Of a stretch of 64,000 nt of DNA, positions 15,294 to 24,586 are shown one piece after another; position 1 is the first letter of the stretch; every line of letters begins with the position of its first letter. The DNA comes from CAYOZN01 sp964408455 (GTDB lineage Bacteria; Planctomycetota; Phycisphaerae; UBA1845; UTPLA1): the NCBI GenBank assembly GCA_964408455.1, contig CAYOZN010000002.1, positions 1-64,000 of the forward strand. Direction: 5' to 3'. The translations under genes were made by a program, and so were the position numbers. The notes beneath the pieces were generated by a model. The model was given only the letters and a program-made list of their open reading frames with translations, searched no databases and was not told the DNA's origin.

Positions 15294-16535
15294 TCAGCGG
15301 CGATGCCGACGCGTCTGCATCCGCCGGCCCATGCCCAGGCCGCAGAGCGCCGCCGCCCAGGCCATGGCCGACATGTTGGCCCCGGCGCCGCACAGTCCGC
15401 CCGAAGGCACGATGACGTCATCCACGTTGTTGTCGTTCTGGTTGTCATCGTTGTTGTCGTTGTTGTTGTTCCCGCCGTTGTCGTTCTCATTCTCGTTGCC
15501 ATTCTGATTGTCGCCGTCGAGCACGATCTCGAGGCAGTCCGGCGTGCCGTCGCCATCGCTGTCCAGCGTGTCGTCGTCGCCGTCGCACTGGTCGCAGTCG
15601 TCGGCCACGCCGTCGCCGTCGCCGTCGGTTTCGCACTCGTCGGGCGTGCCGTCGGTGTCGCAATCGAAGCTCGTGCCGTCGGCAATGTCGTCCTCGTCGG
15701 CGATGCCATTGGCGTTGCAGTCGTCAAGCACCGTGGCCGACAGGTTGATCGTGTACTGGGCGATCGCACTATTATTGAGGATGCGGGCGATCGCGGCGGC
15801 CTGTCCGGCGGCCGACGGCGTGTACGCAAGACGCAGCGTGTGAGAGTTGCCGACCGCCACCTGCGTGTTGCCGCCGTTGAGCACCTGAAAGTCGGCGGAA
15901 TTCGCACCGGCCAGTTGGATGCCCAGCAGCGTGAGCGGAATCTGCCCGATGCTGTTGGCGATCATCTCGATTTCGTACGTCTGGCCGACCAGCACCTCGC
16001 CCAGATTCGCGACGCCGTTGTGCGGAACGACCGCGCCGTCGATTTCGATGCTCAGCGCCGAGACGAGCGGCTCGTCCAGCACCGTGCCGCGGACCTGAAA
16101 CTGAAGCGGCGCGTCCGGTGCACTGCTGTCGATCTGAACGATGGCTGCCGAACTGGGCGGATTGTGAAACACGGCCGGCGCGAAATCGACGCCGATGTTC
16201 ATCGACTGACCCGGCTGGAGCAGCCGCGGCAACTGCACGGCGATGGGAAAGGCCTGCCAGTCGAAGCTCTGCTGTCCGAGGAGCACGACGCTCTGGATGG
16301 TGAGATTCTGATTGCCCGAATTGGTGAGGATGTACTGCCTGGACTCCGACTCGCCGGCGAGGACGTCGCCGTAATCGATGATGTCGCCCGGCTCGACCAG
16401 GACGAAGGCCGAGGTTTCGACGACCGTCAGCTGGGGCTGGGCGAATGCGGCGCCTGCCGACAGGCCCAGGCTCATCACGGCGGCCAGGGCGACCAGGTTG
16501 ATTCCGTTTCCGTTCTTGCGATTGTTGAAGTTCAT
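15294..16535 (-). CDS. exported choice-of-anchor D protein with Asn/Asp-rich stalk and C-terminal anchor
   Basis: 413 residues from the ATG at 16535, which has GAGGGA upstream; an in-frame upstream start would add 38 unlikely residues. Signal peptide GINLVALAAVMSLGLSAGAAFA. Two Ig-like choice-of-anchor D domains (~25-285; e.g. ILTNSGNQNLTIQSVVL, FAPAVFHNPPSSAAIVQIDS). Next are acidic thrombospondin type 3-like calcium repeats (DGDGVADDCDQCDGDDDTLD, SDGDGTPDCLE), then a nearly pure Asn/Asp tract. The C-terminus is a short Cys-containing motif (GGLCGAG), a hydrophobic segment (MSAMAWAAALCGLG) and Arg-rich residues (RRMQTRRHRR), resembling a sorting signal of the PEP-/MYXO-CTERM style but not identical to either. 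Probably displayed on the cell surface. Confidence 0.7.
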   Translation of the reverse strand: MNFNNRKNGNGINLVALAAVMSLGLSAGAAFAQPQLTVVETSAFVLVEPGDIIDYGDVLAGESESRQYILTNSGNQNLTIQSVVLLGQQSFDWQAFPIAVQLPRLLQPGQSMNIGVDFAPAVFHNPPSSAAIVQIDSSAPDAPLQFQVRGTVLDEPLVSALSIEIDGAVVPHNGVANLGEVLVGQTYEIEMIANSIGQIPLTLLGIQLAGANSADFQVLNGGNTQVAVGNSHTLRLAYTPSAAGQAAAIARILNNSAIAQYTINLSATVLDDCNANGIADEDDIADGTSFDCDTDGTPDECETDGDGDGVADDCDQCDGDDDTLDSDGDGTPDCLEIVLDGDNQNGNENENDNGGNNNNDNNDDNQNDNNVDDVIVPSGGLCGAGANMSAMAWAAALCGLGMGRRMQTRRHRR

Positions 16536-17132
16536 GGCTTTGCGTCCCTCTGCGTTAGTCTCACCCGATCCCGTTATTTCAGACCCGGCGTCGGGTGTCG
16601 CCGACCCTTGTTCCGACAGGCATTCGTGCCATCTAAGACTTGCACGCACGACGCGAAGGCTGCGGACCGCGATTCGGCGGGAAACGGAGATAAATGTGGA
16701 GTCGCCGCTGTTGTGGGCGGCGCGGGGGAGCCGGGTAAAAAGCGTAAAAAATAAGGTGGGCGCCCGGCTCTGTAGGAGGCAGCCAGAGCCGGACGCCGCA
16801 GGAATTAGGGATGAGTTCAGGCCTTCGGGAAAGGCCGGGTATGGAGGATGTCGCCTTCACCGACTTGCCGGCGGCCGCCGCGAGCCTTCATGCCGTGGCG
16901 GCCGCCGCCTGATCGGTGTCGGCAGGGAAAACTTAAGATACGAATCTCCGGCAAGGCAAAGAAAACCAAAAAGAAAGGCTGGTGCCGGAAAAAAGCAGGA
17001 AACGGGCCGATCGGAGGGGCGGCTTGTCCGAGAACGGTTTGGCGCGAAGGCTCGGAGTGCATTGCGGCGGTTGGCGCCATGCGGGTTGTACCCTGGTGAC
17101 GGATCGACGGCGTGCCGCGCGATGCAAACGCC
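16536..17132. other. intergenic region of ~600 bases
   Basis: No credible gene. Two Lys-codon-rich patches (16735-16755 and 16955-17000) and complementary GGCGGCCGCC-type stretches near 16870-16910 stand out, but no open frame carries a recognisable domain. The 5' part presumably holds the promoter of the choice-of-anchor D gene. Confidence 0.45.
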
Positions 17133-18884
17133 TCAGTCCGGGAACTGGAAGTCGACGATCTGCATTTCGACGCTCGTTCGCCCCTGCCATTCGTTGATGA
17201 TGGGCTCGAATGCCACGCGGCAGCGCCGCTTGTTGCACAGCGCGTCGCGCATGCGGCCCTGGCCGAACGCGATGCCTTTGCAACGGCACGAACCGTCGCC
17301 CAGCATCAGCTGGAGATGGGATTCGCCATTGCCGACCAGGCGCGGCTCGCCGACCAGGTCCAGCCACTTCGTGGCGAGCCGCGGGGCGGGATTTCCGGCG
17401 CCGAAGGGTTCGAGCCTGGAGAAGTCGTACACGAGGCGTGGCGAAAGGTCCGACAGATCGATCTCGTCGTCGATGGACAGTCGCGGCCGCAGGTCGGCCG
17501 GCGTGAGGAGCTGGGCGGCCCGATTCTGGAAGGCGGCACGGAAATCGTCGACCCTGGCGGCCTCAATTCGCAGTCCGGCCGCCATCGCGTGCCCGCCGTA
17601 GCTGAGCAGGTGGGCACTGCAATCCGCGAGGACCTCGTTGAGGGCGAAGTGGCGAATGCTTCGGGCCGAACCCTGTCCAACGCCGTTCTCCAGCGCGATC
17701 ATGACGGTGGGGCGGCCGAATTCCTCGGCCACGCGGCCGGCCACGATGCCGATGACGCCGGCGTGCCAGTCCGTTGACGCCAGTACGATGCCCCGGATAC
17801 CGTCGCCATCCTGTCCTTCGCGCCGGACCAGTTCGATGGCCTCGCCGGTGATGCGCCGTTGAAGCCGCTGGCGGGCCTGGTTCTGCTGTTCCAGGTTTGC
17901 GGCAATGCGGCCGGCCTGGGCGGCGTCGGCGCGGGTGAGCATCTCGACGGCAAGCCGGGCATGTCCCATGCGGCCGATGGCGTTGAGGCGCGGGGCCAGC
18001 TTGAAGCCGATGTCGTAGCCGCCGAGGGACTTTCCGGTGACGCCAGCCGAGTGAATGAGCGCCTGGAGGCCCGGCAGACGGCTCTTTGCCAGGCCGACGA
18101 GCCCGTGGCGGGCCAGGATGCGGTTCTCGCCGACCAGCGGCACGACGTCGGCGATGATGCCCAATGCTGCCAGCCCGGTGGCATCGATGAGAAACTCACG
18201 GAATTCATCGCTGACGCGCCGGGCGCCGGTCAGCTCCTGCGCGAGGGCCCATGCCAGCTTGAGGGCCACGCCGGCGCCGGAAAGGTCCCGATTGGGATAG
18301 CACTCTTCGCCGTCCGCGACGATGCCGGGGTGTACGACGAGCGCATCGGGAAGGATGGTGCGACCGCACGCATCGCGATGCGGCTCGTGGTGATCGGTGA
18401 TGATCAGCTCGACGCCGCGCTCGCGGGCGCGGCGGGCGGGCTCGATGGCGGTGATGCCGCAGTCGACGGTGATGATGAGCTGCGCGCCTTCGTCGGCCAG
18501 ATCATTCAGCGCGTCGACATTCAGGCCGTACCCTTCTTCGAGGCGGTGGGGGATGTAGCAGATGGCCGTGGCCCCGGCAAGTTTGAGGCAGTGCCACAGG
18601 ATGGACACGGCGGTGATGCCGTCGACGTCATAATCGCCGTAGATCGCGATTCGACGGCCGGCGCGCACGGCATCGGCGATGCGTATGGCGGCAGCGCGAG
18701 CGCCGGGCAGGGCCTCCGGCGGGTGCAGATCGCTCATCCGCGGTTCGAGAAATCCGCGGGCGTCGGCCTCGTCGTGGACCTGCCGGTTGTGCAGTACCTG
18801 TGCGACGATGGGCGAGATTCCCATGGTGGCGGCCAGCTTCTCGCGGCCGTCCCAACGGGGTGAAATGACCCAATCCCTGGGCAT
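17133..18884 (-). CDS. recJ: single-stranded-DNA-specific exonuclease RecJ
   Basis: 583 residues, normal for RecJ. A 5'-3' exonuclease on single-stranded DNA acting in recombination, base-excision and mismatch repair. DHH-family motifs are in order: YGDYDVDGITAVSILWHCLK (~82-101), a YIPHRLEEGYGLN substrate loop, IITVDCG, ELIITDHHEPH (the DHH motif), then DHHA1-domain features (KLAPRLNAIGRMGHARLAVE; SYGGHAMAAGLRIE) and the C-terminal OB-like domain (FGAGNPAPRLATKWLDLVG). All metal ligands appear present. The M48 protease gene lies 147 bases upstream on the same strand. Confidence 0.95.
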   Translation of the reverse strand: MPRDWVISPRWDGREKLAATMGISPIVAQVLHNRQVHDEADARGFLEPRMSDLHPPEALPGARAAAIRIADAVRAGRRIAIYGDYDVDGITAVSILWHCLKLAGATAICYIPHRLEEGYGLNVDALNDLADEGAQLIITVDCGITAIEPARRARERGVELIITDHHEPHRDACGRTILPDALVVHPGIVADGEECYPNRDLSGAGVALKLAWALAQELTGARRVSDEFREFLIDATGLAALGIIADVVPLVGENRILARHGLVGLAKSRLPGLQALIHSAGVTGKSLGGYDIGFKLAPRLNAIGRMGHARLAVEMLTRADAAQAGRIAANLEQQNQARQRLQRRITGEAIELVRREGQDGDGIRGIVLASTDWHAGVIGIVAGRVAEEFGRPTVMIALENGVGQGSARSIRHFALNEVLADCSAHLLSYGGHAMAAGLRIEAARVDDFRAAFQNRAAQLLTPADLRPRLSIDDEIDLSDLSPRLVYDFSRLEPFGAGNPAPRLATKWLDLVGEPRLVGNGESHLQLMLGDGSCRCKGIAFGQGRMRDALCNKRRCRVAFEPIINEWQGRTSVEMQIVDFQFPD

Positions 18885-19031
18885 GCTGGACGTCCTTTTC
18901 CGTGTGCGAACACTGCAGAGCGTACTTGTACAAACCGGGATGATGCATGGTAACTCGAATGGAGAGGATGAGGCAACGACCGCCCTGGGAGGTTGGCGCC
19001 GCTTGAAAGGCAGTGCGCTGCGCGGTATCGC

Positions 19032-20690
19032 TCAATCGTCGGCGTTGTCGGACGCGTCCGAAGGTATGACGCGTATGTGGCGTCCGCAGTTTCGACAACT
19101 GGCAAACCTTGCCCCAAAGCTGGGGCTGAGCTGGATCGTCGCGTCGCAGGGGCAGCGGAATGATTCCCAGCCGGTGGAGCGTCGCTGGTAGCTGATTCCC
19201 GCCTGCTCCTGCTGCGACGGTCGCTCCCGCTCCTGCGATCGGCCACGCCCTTTTCCGCCGGCTTCCATGGCGTGTACGGCGCCCTCAAGTTCGGAGCGCA
19301 TGGCGCCAATGGCGGAGATGGCGATGGCGTGCGGCACTTCGTTGATTCGGCCGCAACGCGGGCACTTGATCTCGTCGCGCTTCATCTCGGGCGGCATTTT
19401 GAGCCGTACGCCGCAGGCGCAGCCGAAGATGAGATAATTGGCGGCGCGATCGACGATGTCGAGGGCCTCGCGGGCGAGCCCGAGGTTGTCCTGCTCGGTT
19501 TCCTTCGGTGAAGGGTCGCGCTTCTTGATCGGCGGCTGGTTCTGGAGAATGCCCTCGTCGATACAGCGCCGGCCTCCGCCGACGACGGCTCGGAATGCGT
19601 TCTCGTAGTCGACGAATCCGGCGCCGGCCATGTCGCGGAGAATCGAGATGCGATGTTCGAGCGGCGGGTGCGTCGAAAAGACGCTGGAAAAACTTGCGCT
19701 CTGGCGCGGGTTGACCAGGTAGAGCGGTGCGAGGCTTCTGCTGATCCGGCGGCCGTCGATCCCGGACATCTGCACCTTCATCAGGGCCGACGCGAGTCCG
19801 GCTGGATAACGCGTGTACGTCGCGGCGCAGGCGTCCGCCAGGTACTCCCGCCGGCGCGAGCAGGCGAAATAGAGCAGGCGCGCCGCAATCGGCGCCAGGA
19901 CGGCCAGCAGCATGGCGACGATGATGAGGACCACGACCACGGCCCCGCCGCCGCCTTTGTTCGATGAGGACGAGCGGCGGCCGGAGGAATACCACATCGA
20001 GCGGAGAAACGTTTCACTGATGAGGGTGATCGAACCGAGCAGGATGGAGGCGAGCGTCATGAAGCGGACATCGAGATTGCGGATGTGGGCAATCTCGTGG
20101 GCGATGACGCCCTGCAATTCGTCGCGGTTCATCTGCCGCACCATGCCGGTCGTGACGGCCACGGCGGCGCTGTTTTCGTTCAGGCCGACTGCGAAGGCGT
20201 TTGGCTGATCGTCGGCGACCAGATAGACGGCGGGCATCTTGCCGAGGCCGCTGGCAATGGTCATTTCTTCCACGAGGTTGTAAACGCGCGGCGCCTGGTC
20301 CTTCGACAGCGGATGGGCACTGGCCATGCGAAGCAATGCATCATCGCCGGCGACGAAGGCGTACAGCGTCAGGATGCCCCAGAGAATGGCGGCGATGCCG
20401 AGGCCGATCAGGCCGCCACCGTTGAACCACAATTCCGGGCTCTTGAGGAATTGCAAGAGCTGGAACTTGAAGTCGGGGAGTTCGCCGACGTCGTGCAGTC
20501 GCGTCATCGAATCGCCGTAGTGCCGCACATCGTCGGCGACGGTCTGGAAGAGCCCGAGATGGGCGTAAATGGCCGAGCCGGTGAAGAAGCCGAGCACCAG
20601 CAGAAGAGCGCCCATCGCGCCGATCAGCATCCACGACCGGCGCTGGTTGCGCTCGACGACATCCCACATGAGCGAGGGTTGCTGGTTCAT
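19032..20690 (-). CDS. M48-family membrane zinc metalloprotease with C-terminal zinc ribbons
   Basis: 552 residues. Two N-terminal membrane helices (~20-42, 91-114), then an M48 peptidase domain with the zinc motif HEIAH (198-202) in DELQGVIAHEIAHIRNLDVR, two further hydrophobic segments (~212-232 and ~255-280) and the third ligand in RREYLADACAATYTRYPAGLA (Glu ~290). This is the HtpX-like layout for membrane-protein quality control. Unlike HtpX (~290 residues) it continues for ~200 residues with two Cys4 zinc-ribbon-like modules: CACGVRLKMPPEMKRDEIKC with PRC after it, and near the end CPCDATIQLSPSFGARFASC with RNC after it. It follows lemA by 35 bases, forming a zf-TFIIB/LemA/M48 set. Confidence 0.85.
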   Translation of the reverse strand: MNQQPSLMWDVVERNQRRSWMLIGAMGALLLVLGFFTGSAIYAHLGLFQTVADDVRHYGDSMTRLHDVGELPDFKFQLLQFLKSPELWFNGGGLIGLGIAAILWGILTLYAFVAGDDALLRMASAHPLSKDQAPRVYNLVEEMTIASGLGKMPAVYLVADDQPNAFAVGLNENSAAVAVTTGMVRQMNRDELQGVIAHEIAHIRNLDVRFMTLASILLGSITLISETFLRSMWYSSGRRSSSSNKGGGGAVVVVLIIVAMLLAVLAPIAARLLYFACSRRREYLADACAATYTRYPAGLASALMKVQMSGIDGRRISRSLAPLYLVNPRQSASFSSVFSTHPPLEHRISILRDMAGAGFVDYENAFRAVVGGGRRCIDEGILQNQPPIKKRDPSPKETEQDNLGLAREALDIVDRAANYLIFGCACGVRLKMPPEMKRDEIKCPRCGRINEVPHAIAISAIGAMRSELEGAVHAMEAGGKGRGRSQERERPSQQEQAGISYQRRSTGWESFRCPCDATIQLSPSFGARFASCRNCGRHIRVIPSDASDNADD

Positions 20691-20725
20691 TCAGGGTGCA
20701 GACGGCGTGCGGACGATCGCGGGAA

Positions 20726-21286
20726 TCAGGAAAAGCTGACTTTGGGAGCCTCGCGTTCCTGTTTGTTTTCGAGCTCGAAAAATTCTTCCTGCTCGAAACC
20801 GCCGATGCCGGCAATGATGTTGGTGGGCAGCGACTGGATCTTGTTGTTGTAGTGCATGACGGTGTCGTTGAAGTACTGACGGGCGAAGGAAATCTTGTTC
20901 TCGGTCGACGTCAGCTCTTCCTGCAAAGCCAGGAAATTCTGATTGGCCTTCAGGTTGGGATACTGTTCGACCACCATCATCAGCCGGCCCAGTGCCTGCG
21001 ACAACTCGCCCTCGTAACGAGACGCCTCGCCGGGGCTGTGGGCGCCGACAGCAGCGGAGCGCGCCTGCATGACGCGCTCGAGCGTTTCCTTTTCGTGACC
21101 GGCGTAGCCCTTCACCGTTTCCACGAGGTTTGGCACCAAATCGTGCCGCCGTTTGAGCTGCACGTCGATCTGCGACCAGCCATTTCTTACGTGATTGCGA
21201 AGCCGAACCAGGCCGTTGTAGGCGCCGAACGCCCACAACAGGACCACGCCAGCGACGATCAGCAGGGCGATTAGCCAGGGACTCAT
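20726..21286 (-). CDS. lemA: LemA family protein
   Basis: 186 residues from the ATG at 21286, which overlaps the upstream zinc-ribbon gene stop (ATGA). A single N-terminal membrane helix (WLIALLIVAGVVLLWAFGAY) is followed by the LemA helical bundle: YNGLVRLRNHVRNGWSQIDV, QLKRRHDLVPNLVETVKGYA, YPNLKANQNFLALQEELTST and ARQYFNDTVMHYNNKIQSLP with the terminal GFEQEEFFE. This is a canonical full-length member. LemA proteins commonly sit beside M48 or other membrane proteases, as here, but their biochemical role is not established. Confidence 0.93.
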   Translation of the reverse strand: MSPWLIALLIVAGVVLLWAFGAYNGLVRLRNHVRNGWSQIDVQLKRRHDLVPNLVETVKGYAGHEKETLERVMQARSAAVGAHSPGEASRYEGELSQALGRLMMVVEQYPNLKANQNFLALQEELTSTENKISFARQYFNDTVMHYNNKIQSLPTNIIAGIGGFEQEEFFELENKQEREAPKVSFS

Positions 21287-21699
21287 GCGTCCACTCCTTC
21301 CGAAAGGGCCTTCAACTCGCTTCGGTACAGGTCTGCAAAGAAGGCGGCCACGGGCGCGGCCGCGCTTTCGGCGTATGCGTGAATTAACGTCTTCATCTCG
21401 CCGCAGTCGAACCAGACGCCGTGGCCGATGGGGCAGCGATCGACCGTCAGCGGCGGCGACCGGTCGATGTGGATCTCGACGAGCCTGCGGCGGCAGCGCG
21501 GGCATCGACGGGTGGTGCGCTGTCCGCGCCGCGCCAGCATCAGTCCCCGCGTGATGGGCTGGCTATCGGCGCCGGCGCGGCTGGCGATGGCCTCAATCTC
21601 GCCCGTGTCGAGCCAGGTGCCGAGGCACTCGAGGCAGTGATCGACTTCGACGCCGTCGAGTTCCATGGCCAACAGCGGGTTTTGACAACAGGGGCACAA
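21283..21699 (-). CDS. zf-TFIIB-type zinc-ribbon protein
   Basis: 138 residues from a TTG at 21699 preceded by AGGAAG at suitable spacing; no ATG exists upstream in frame. Two zinc-ribbon halves occur, each with CPxC followed ~20 residues later by a second Cys/His pair: CPCCQNPLLAMELDGVEVDH with CLECLGTWLD, and CPRCRRRLVEIHIDRSPPLT with the following DRCPIGHGVWFDCGEM. The pattern 'CP.C...L......VEVDHC..C.G.W.D.GE' is typical of zf-TFIIB domain proteins. It overlaps lemA by four bases, so the three-gene set is likely one operon. Function unknown; a chaperone-like or regulatory partner of the membrane protease is inference. Confidence 0.8.
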   Translation of the reverse strand: MCPCCQNPLLAMELDGVEVDHCLECLGTWLDTGEIEAIASRAGADSQPITRGLMLARRGQRTTRRCPRCRRRLVEIHIDRSPPLTVDRCPIGHGVWFDCGEMKTLIHAYAESAAAPVAAFFADLYRSELKALSEGVDA

Positions 21700-21861
21700 A
21701 GCGGAACTTCCTGAAAGACTCGACGCAGGAAAGCGCCATGCCGGCGCGACTGACGAATATCTTTCCTCACTTCGTCATTCTGCGCTGTCGGCCGCAGTGG
21801 TGCGATTGGAAAACCACACTCTATTTGTAGCTGCGGTTATGGACTATTTGTTCCAGAATTA

Positions 21862-22440
21862 TCACGTGTGCAGTCTCCGCAGCATGGCGTTCAACGCTTC
21901 TCTGACGCAACTACTGTTTTCACCTGACTTTGCGGCCACGGCGATTCCGAAGAGCCCAGTCGCCAGCAGGCTGGAAACGGAAGCCGCATCCTCGCGGACG
22001 GGGCATTCGCCATCCTCCTGGGCGCGCTCGATCAGGTGAGTCAGCCCGCGGCGGAGCTGCATGGAGTACTCAACTGCGGACTCGGCCGCCCTTTCCGGCA
22101 ATGATGAGGCCTCGGCCAATGCCGTGACCAGGAGGCAGCCCAGCTGCCCGTGAGTTTGTACCCGGGCGGCAAAGGAGACGAGCAATGTCGTGAGGGCGGA
22201 CATGCCGCTTTCCTGCGGCCTGGGGGCGAGGAAGGGAGCCAAGCGGTCGCGCCAGTATTGATCGAGGCAACGCAGGAAGAGTTCGGTCTTGTCGCCGTAG
22301 GTGTCGTAGAGGCTCTGGCGGCTGATGCCCATGGCCTGGACAAGCAAATCCACGGTGGTTCCGTGGAAACCGTGACGCGTAAAAACGCGGATGGCATCCG
22401 CCACGGCAGCATGCGGCACGAATGACTTGGGTCGGGCCAC
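21862..22440 (-). CDS. TetR/AcrR-family transcriptional regulator
   Basis: 192 residues from the GTG at 22440, chosen for the AAGGAG seven bases upstream; a longer frame reaches 22497. The N-terminal DNA-binding domain (~8-55) has the TetR helix-turn-helix: AVADAIRVFTRHGFHGTTVD followed by LLVQAMGISRQSLYDTYGDK and TELFLRCLDQYW. The C-terminal ligand domain (LLVSFAARVQTHGQLGCLLV with TALAE) resembles the AcrR/NemR-like TetR_C group. No obvious efflux or target gene is adjacent: a zinc-ribbon operon lies on one side and murI diverges on the other across a 384-base gap. Confidence 0.88.
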   Translation of the reverse strand: MARPKSFVPHAAVADAIRVFTRHGFHGTTVDLLVQAMGISRQSLYDTYGDKTELFLRCLDQYWRDRLAPFLAPRPQESGMSALTTLLVSFAARVQTHGQLGCLLVTALAEASSLPERAAESAVEYSMQLRRGLTHLIERAQEDGECPVREDAASVSSLLATGLFGIAVAAKSGENSSCVREALNAMLRRLHT

Positions 22441-22824
22441 GGCAGCTCCTTGGTCGGCGACATTCTGGAATGGATGATCCGGAATTGCAAGCGCCAAGAC
22501 TCCGACGAAAATGTATCTAACTTGGGTGGGCGCTTTCTATGCAGTTGGCCCCGGGGCACCTCAACGGCTACGACCGGTTCAGGCCAAGGTGAAGTGGCGA
22601 TCTGGCCGGTTACGGTGGCTCCGCCGCGTCTGGAAAACAGCATGGCTCAGCCGCATGAATCCTCGTGATTGCGAGTGCAACCCAACGATTCAATTACCTG
22701 GTTTATGCACCGGCTTCGTGGTCGCTGCGGCTGGCCCGCCGGCGGTTACCTTGACGATGATGAAAGGATTGGGATAAGTTGAGGCCGCAGGACGCAGTCT
22801 TCCGCAATCCACGGATGGTGACGC
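22441..22824. other. divergent intergenic region between tetR and murI
   Basis: About 384 bases that must contain the tetR promoter and possibly that of murI. Short open frames here are spurious in composition. No clear palindromic TetR operator or T-tailed terminator was found by eye. Confidence 0.4.
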
Positions 22825-23667
22825 ATGCCCGGCGATGGACGCTGCATCGGCGTATTTGATTCCGGCATCGGCGGCCTGACGGTCGTCCGGGAGTTGCAAC
22901 GGCTGTTGCCGGGCGAGGAGATCGTCTATTTCGGCGATACGGCGCGGGTTCCCTACGGCATCAAGAGCAGCGAGACGGTCACGCGGTTTGCCCGCGAGAA
23001 CTGCGAATTCCTGCTGCGCTTCGATCCCAAGCTGATCGTCGCCGCCTGTAATACTGCCAGCGCTGCGGCACTGCCGGCGCTCGAGGACATGCTGCCGGTG
23101 CCGGTCTGCGGGGTGGTCGAGCCGGGAGCGCGGGCGGCGGTGCTGCAATCCCGCGGCCAGCGTATCGCCGTCATCGCGACCGAGGCCACGATCAATTCCG
23201 ACGCCTATCGCCGGGCGATGCTGCGGTTTGACCGCGGCGTAAATGTGGTGCAGAAACCGTGCCCACTGTTCGTGCCGCTGGCCGAGGAGGGCAGGCCCTG
23301 CGACGATCCGATCACCCGTGCCGTGGTGCGGGATTACCTGGAGCCGCTCATCCGGCTGGAGCCGGGGGTGCTGGTCATGGGCTGCACGCACTATCCGCTG
23401 CTGCGGGACGCCATAGCCGAGGTGGCCGGGCCCACCATATTGCTGCTGGACTCGGGCGAGCAGACGGCGCGGGCGGTGGCGGAGCGGCTGGCCCGGGAAG
23501 ATCTTCGCGCCGATCGTGAAGCCTGCGGCCGGCTGATTTGCTACGTCAGCGACAATCCGCAGCGTTTTCGCGAAGTGGGGCAGCGTTTTCTGGCACATCC
23601 GGTGGTTGACGTGACGTGGATTTCGCCCGAACAATTCTTTTCGCATGAAGTTCGTACGTTTGCCTGA
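22825..23667 (+). CDS. murI: glutamate racemase
   Basis: 280 residues. A cytosolic, cofactor-independent enzyme making D-glutamate for peptidoglycan. Key features are in place: IGVFDSGIGGLTVVREL with the catalytic-acid Asp (~11), YFGDTARVPYGIKS, the first catalytic cysteine in VAACNTASAAALP (Cys ~75) and the second in VMGCTHYPLL (Cys ~187). Length is normal and both cysteines are present, so it should be active. Together with the dapL-like gene it implies that the organism makes peptidoglycan. A HEAT-repeat lipoprotein gene follows 31 bases downstream. Confidence 0.94.
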   Translation: MPGDGRCIGVFDSGIGGLTVVRELQRLLPGEEIVYFGDTARVPYGIKSSETVTRFARENCEFLLRFDPKLIVAACNTASAAALPALEDMLPVPVCGVVEPGARAAVLQSRGQRIAVIATEATINSDAYRRAMLRFDRGVNVVQKPCPLFVPLAEEGRPCDDPITRAVVRDYLEPLIRLEPGVLVMGCTHYPLLRDAIAEVAGPTILLLDSGEQTARAVAERLAREDLRADREACGRLICYVSDNPQRFREVGQRFLAHPVVDVTWISPEQFFSHEVRTFA

Positions 23668-23698
23668 GTCCAAGCAGGGCGCGTCCGCGGGCGGCACG

Positions 23699-24517
23699 AT
23701 GCGCACGAGCGCGCTGCTGCGCGCCCGCCTCGGGCCTGGATGTCGCCGCGCGGCCCGGGCAATTTGCGCCTGGGCATTGGTTTTGCTTGCGTTTGCGGCA
23801 GGGTGCGGGAACAGAAGCGGCTGGAACGCGCTGCGGGGCGGTGGCGGGACGCGTTACGTCGACATGGCGCTGGACTCGGAGCAGCCCGACCAGCGCCGGC
23901 GCGGTGTCATCGGACTGTCTGAAAGCCGCGATGGCGCGACAGACTGGGCGATCAAGGTCTACGATTCGGTTGCCCGAAATGATGCCGATGCGATGGTGCG
24001 ATGGACGGCCCTGCGCGCGCTTGCGCAGGCGCGTGCGGGCTCGAGTGCGCCCACCGCGCTGAAGCTGCTCAAGAGTGCCGACAAGACGTATGAGGATGTC
24101 CGCGCGGCGCCGCCGCTGGTGCGCCAGGGGGCGGCCATGCTGCTGCACGCGTTGTCGGATGCGGGCGTGGTGCCACCCGAGTGTCGCCACGAGCTGATCG
24201 AGACCGCGCTCGCCTCGTTGCGGAAGGAGCGCGATCATCAGCTTCGCCTGGCGCTGATCGAGACGCTGGGCTACTTTCCCGATCGCGCCGCCGCCGACCG
24301 CCTGATCGAGCTGCTCGACGATGAAGATTTTGCGGTGGTGCGTTCGGCGGAGTTTGCGCTGGCGCGGATGACGGGCGTGACGCATCGCTACGAGGTGGCC
24401 GCGTGGCAGGCGTTCTTCGCGAGCGAATCAGATCCATTTGCGCGGGGCGGGGCATTACCCGCCGAACTGCTCCGCGAGCCGGACAAGCCGCGATGGGACT
24501 GGCTCAGCGCGAGCTGA
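23699..24517 (+). CDS. HEAT-repeat lipoprotein
   Basis: 272 residues from the ATG at 23699; the open frame extends back to 23645 inside murI, but the later start places the signal sensibly. The N-terminus is basic then hydrophobic, ending in a lipobox (ALVLLAFAAGC), so it is probably lipid-anchored by Lgt. The mature part consists of HEAT/PBS-like repeats: PDQRRRGVIGLSESRDGATD, ADAMVRWTALRALAQAR, LIETLGYFPDRAAADRLIEL and FAVVRSAEFALARMTGV. Such repeats bind proteins. It may be co-transcribed with murI; its partner is unknown. Confidence 0.7.
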   Translation: MRTSALLRARLGPGCRRAARAICAWALVLLAFAAGCGNRSGWNALRGGGGTRYVDMALDSEQPDQRRRGVIGLSESRDGATDWAIKVYDSVARNDADAMVRWTALRALAQARAGSSAPTALKLLKSADKTYEDVRAAPPLVRQGAAMLLHALSDAGVVPPECRHELIETALASLRKERDHQLRLALIETLGYFPDRAAADRLIELLDDEDFAVVRSAEFALARMTGVTHRYEVAAWQAFFASESDPFARGGALPAELLREPDKPRWDWLSAS

Positions 24518-24586
24518 CTGTTCGCGCATCGATTCCAAGCGGCTGCACAACGCCGCGTTCCGTCCCGGTGAGAATTCGGTGAAGAT

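Noticed and set aside
15030..16754. 574-codon plus-strand open frame rich in Val
   Set aside because: It is the antisense reading of the Asn/Asp-rich exported protein; the valine runs mirror GAC/AAC codons.
16817..17080. Small minus-strand gene between recJ and the choice-of-anchor D gene
   Set aside because: No ribosome site, no domain, and a Pro/Arg/Phe-rich composition inconsistent with neighbouring coding sequence.
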